A stretch of 6,277 nt of DNA from Endomicrobium sp. (GTDB taxonomy: Bacteria > Elusimicrobiota > Endomicrobiia > Endomicrobiales > Endomicrobiaceae). Positions 5,580-6,277 of this stretch are shown here, piece by piece. The number at the start of each line of letters is the position of its first letter. Positions within the stretch are counted from its first letter, which is position 1. The notes under the pieces are model-generated. The model was given only the letters and a program-made list of their open reading frames with translations, was not told the origin of the DNA and did not search any database. The DNA lies in the NCBI GenBank assembly GCA_031255375.1, contig JAIRSP010000065.1, positions 1 through 6,277 on the forward strand, given 5' to 3'. The position numbers were made by a program, and so were the translations under genes.

Positions 5580-6092
5580 ATGAATAATGTATATTTAAGT
5601 TTAGGATCAAATATTGGCAATAGAGAGAAAAATATAATTTCTGCGTTATTTTTTTTGCAAAGTAGCGGTTGTATAATTATTAAAAAAATATCTTCATTTT
5701 ACGAAACCTCACCTATTGGTCCAAGGCAAAATGAATTTTATAATATTGCTATTAATGTTCTGACAAATATATGTTCCATTGATTTGCTTATTTTAATAAA
5801 ACATATTGAAAATATTTTAGGTAGAAAAAAAACAATGAAATGGGGTCCTCGCGTTATTGATATTGATATACTTTTTTTTGGGAATGAAATAATTGCCATT
5901 GATACTATTCCAGGTACAAAATTTAACTTATTTATTCCTCATATGGAATTGCAAAATAGATTATTTGTTTTAATTCCATTATCTGAAATAATACATAATT
6001 TTATACATCCAATTTTAAATGTAGATATAAGTGATATTTTAAAAACAAAATTATTGACACAAAACCAACAGAAGATTAAAAAATTATGTTGA
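5580..6092 (+). CDS. folK: 6-hydroxymethyl-7,8-dihydropterin pyrophosphokinase (HPPK)
   Basis: FolK transfers pyrophosphate from ATP to 6-hydroxymethyl-7,8-dihydropterin, giving the pterin substrate of dihydropteroate synthase in folate synthesis. The protein has 170 residues, within the family range of about 155-175. Visible motifs are YLSLGSNIGNRE (5-16), the flexible-loop region YETSPIGPRQNEFYN (41-55), and KWGPRVIDIDILFFG (87-101), where R91 and the magnesium-binding D94 and D96 match R92, D95 and D97 of E. coli. IPHMELQNR (119-127) supplies H121, matching H115. The last 20 or so residues are Lys/Gln-rich and not conserved. No close Shine-Dalgarno precedes the ATG; an AGG lies 15 nt away. 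panB begins 48 nt downstream on the same strand, so the two may be co-transcribed. The stop is TGA. Confidence 0.95.
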   Translation: MNNVYLSLGSNIGNREKNIISALFFLQSSGCIIIKKISSFYETSPIGPRQNEFYNIAINVLTNICSIDLLILIKHIENILGRKKTMKWGPRVIDIDILFFGNEIIAIDTIPGTKFNLFIPHMELQNRLFVLIPLSEIIHNFIHPILNVDISDILKTKLLTQNQQKIKKLC

Positions 6093-6140
6093 ATTGTGTG
6101 AAAAATTTGTATCATTGAATGTAAGACATGTAAATTGTTT

Positions 6141-6277
6141 ATGAACAAAATTAATAAAAAGACAATTTTAACTATTTTAAAAAAGAAACAACTTAACGAG
6201 AAGATAACAATGCTTACTTGTTATGATTATACTATGTCAAAACTGATTTCTTCACAAGATATAGACGCTATATTAGT
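6141..6277 (+). CDS. panB: 3-methyl-2-oxobutanoate hydroxymethyltransferase, 5' end only
   Basis: PanB transfers a hydroxymethyl group from 5,10-methylene-tetrahydrofolate to 3-methyl-2-oxobutanoate, the first committed step of pantothenate and hence CoA synthesis. Only 45 codons and two bases are in the window. They contain the N-terminal [16 protein letters not shown] (21-36) and IDAIL (41-45), which match the family's start of the barrel (KITMLTAYDY...IDAILVGDSLG). The metal and substrate residues lie beyond the right edge. The ATG at 6141 gives a usual-length N-terminal extension but lacks a Shine-Dalgarno. Its folate cofactor links it loosely to the upstream folK. Confidence 0.9.
   Translation, partial: MNKINKKTILTILKKKQLNEKITMLTCYDYTMSKLISSQDIDAIL

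Noticed and set aside
5939..6148. Minus-strand open frame of 69 codons
   Set aside because: It is antisense to the folK end and overlaps the panB start, with no motif or ribosome binding site.
1..6277. Search for mobile elements, CRISPR arrays, phage integration next to the tRNA, toxin-antitoxin pairs or a new defence-like system
   Set aside because: No transposase-like or integrase-like frame, no spaced repeats, and no duplicated tRNA 3' end within the window; every frame over 100 codons that is not a shadow is a recognised core gene.

Overview
This is a very AT-rich bacterial window (about a quarter G+C by eye, less in places) made almost entirely of conserved housekeeping biosynthesis genes. 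It uses the standard bacterial code: TAA, TAG and TGA all serve as stops, and TGA ends efp and folK. The coding sequences are intact and near the usual family lengths, so I see no gene decay.

Layout. Positions 1-3202 carry a minus-strand row read pepP-type peptidase > efp > accB > accC. The accC 3' end runs off the left edge. A plus-strand cold-shock protein gene (3374-3577) sits alone with its own consensus promoter, leader hairpin, ribosome binding site and intrinsic terminator. Positions 3732-5259 carry aroB > aroQ on the minus strand, followed upstream by a Met-type tRNA(CAU) at 5360-5431, also minus. From 5580 the plus strand carries folK and then the 5' end of panB, which runs off the right edge.

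Organism. The order aroB-aroQ-(M24 peptidase)-efp-accB-accC resembles rows known in Firmicutes (Bacillus has aroQ/yqhS, the peptidase yqhT and efp together, with accBC nearby) and, from memory, in Desulfobacterota-type 'deltaproteobacteria'. The cold-shock protein looks proteobacterial. I lean towards a low-GC deltaproteobacterial or related lineage, possibly host-associated because of the AT bias, but the window cannot settle this.

Function. AroB and AroQ catalyse steps two and three of the shikimate pathway. AccB and AccC are the biotin carrier and biotin carboxylase of acetyl-CoA carboxylase, the entry to fatty-acid synthesis. FolK acts in folate synthesis and PanB begins pantothenate/CoA synthesis. 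EF-P relieves ribosome stalling at proline stretches, and the peptidase probably recycles Xaa-Pro peptides.

I found no mobile element, CRISPR array, phage gene, toxin-antitoxin pair or new defence-like system. The points worth a second look are the self-contained csp unit inverted inside the biosynthetic row, its structured leader and promoter dyads, an orphan Shine-Dalgarno beside it, an A12 tract inside efp, a small in-frame duplication in the AccB linker, and an odd pair in the tRNA anticodon stem.
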